A stretch of DNA of 64,000 bases, taken from positions 1 to 64,000 of the forward strand of contig JAHBXE010000005.1 of NCBI GenBank assembly GCA_019636625.1. Reading direction: 5' to 3'. The DNA is from Phycisphaeraceae bacterium (GTDB lineage: Bacteria > Planctomycetota > Phycisphaerae > Phycisphaerales > UBA1924). This document shows positions 63,896-64,000 of the stretch, piece by piece. The notes under the pieces were generated by a model. It was not told the origin of the DNA. It did no database searches and saw nothing but the letters and a program-made list of their open reading frames with translations. How positions within the stretch are numbered: the first letter of the stretch is position 1; the number at the start of each line of letters is the position of its first letter. The translations under genes and the position numbers were made by a program.

Positions 63896-64000
63896 CCCTG
63901 ACAATACGAGCAGTGCACGCAACACGCGGCCTTCCAACCGCGCCAACCTCGCCGCAATCCAAACTCCAATCCCCCCTTCGCCCCTTTTCACTCTGCCTAT

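Overview
The window is about 64 kb of GC-rich bacterial chromosome, densely coded on both strands, with no rRNA, phage, IS element or CRISPR array. The best taxonomic pointer is the secreted protein at 36891-39269. It ends in two dockerin-like repeats of the NDFQCFLNKFAAG type, which I associate with Planctomycetota, class Phycisphaerae. Frequent GTG starts, weak or absent Shine-Dalgarno sites and many unrelated single genes agree with that. No gap between genes exceeds 300 bp; the longest (28798-29091) shows nothing I can name.

Layout. 1-32: 3' end of a tRNA. 267-8459: Rrf2-family regulator, then a compact nitrous oxide reductase operon (diheme cytochrome c, nosZ, nosB-like membrane protein, nosD, nosF, nosY, nosL). 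NosZ has a Sec-type leader and clade II features. Two inverted repeats precede the operon. 8499-15488 (minus): a convergent five-gene metal-efflux operon (Cys/His-rich secreted protein, TolC-like factor, adaptor, RND pump, His-rich lipoprotein). Copper is the plausible link between the two operons, since NosZ is a multicopper enzyme. 15585-22012: a TIM-barrel protein, endonuclease III, a secreted protein, tRNA-Arg(CCG), an MFS transporter and an S41/PDZ protease followed by a clear intrinsic terminator. 22014-28797: pyruvate dehydrogenase E1 alpha, convergent with a tight four-gene minus operon (TIM-barrel isomerase, epoxyqueuosine reductase, FHA-GAF-SpoIIE phosphatase, PglX/Eco57I-like DNA methylase).

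29092-36809: small lipoprotein, tryptophan 2,3-dioxygenase, Trk/Ktr potassium channel subunit, GH31 glycosidase, a five-heme cytochrome c and a DUF4097-like lipoprotein. 36891-43658: choice-of-anchor-B protein, an unknown secreted protein, a radical SAM protein, an S1/P1-type nuclease and threonine aldolase. 43691-48219: two overlapping M1 metallopeptidase genes. 48282-56040: enolase, PhoU-like protein, cysteine desulfurase-like enzyme, GcvT, PanC, PilZ protein, then heme farnesyltransferase plus SCO protein, which serve cytochrome oxidase assembly. 56047-63895: aminopeptidase P, two SDRs, a small unknown protein, aspartyl-tRNA synthetase, an S41-like lipoprotein with an altered active site, a CmoB-like methyltransferase and an NTF2/SnoaL-fold protein.

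The gene set suggests a respiring heterotroph with cytochrome oxidase and N2O reduction, peptide and glucan use, and strong metal handling. Starts were adjusted where the longest reading frame ran back through a tRNA or an opposing gene.
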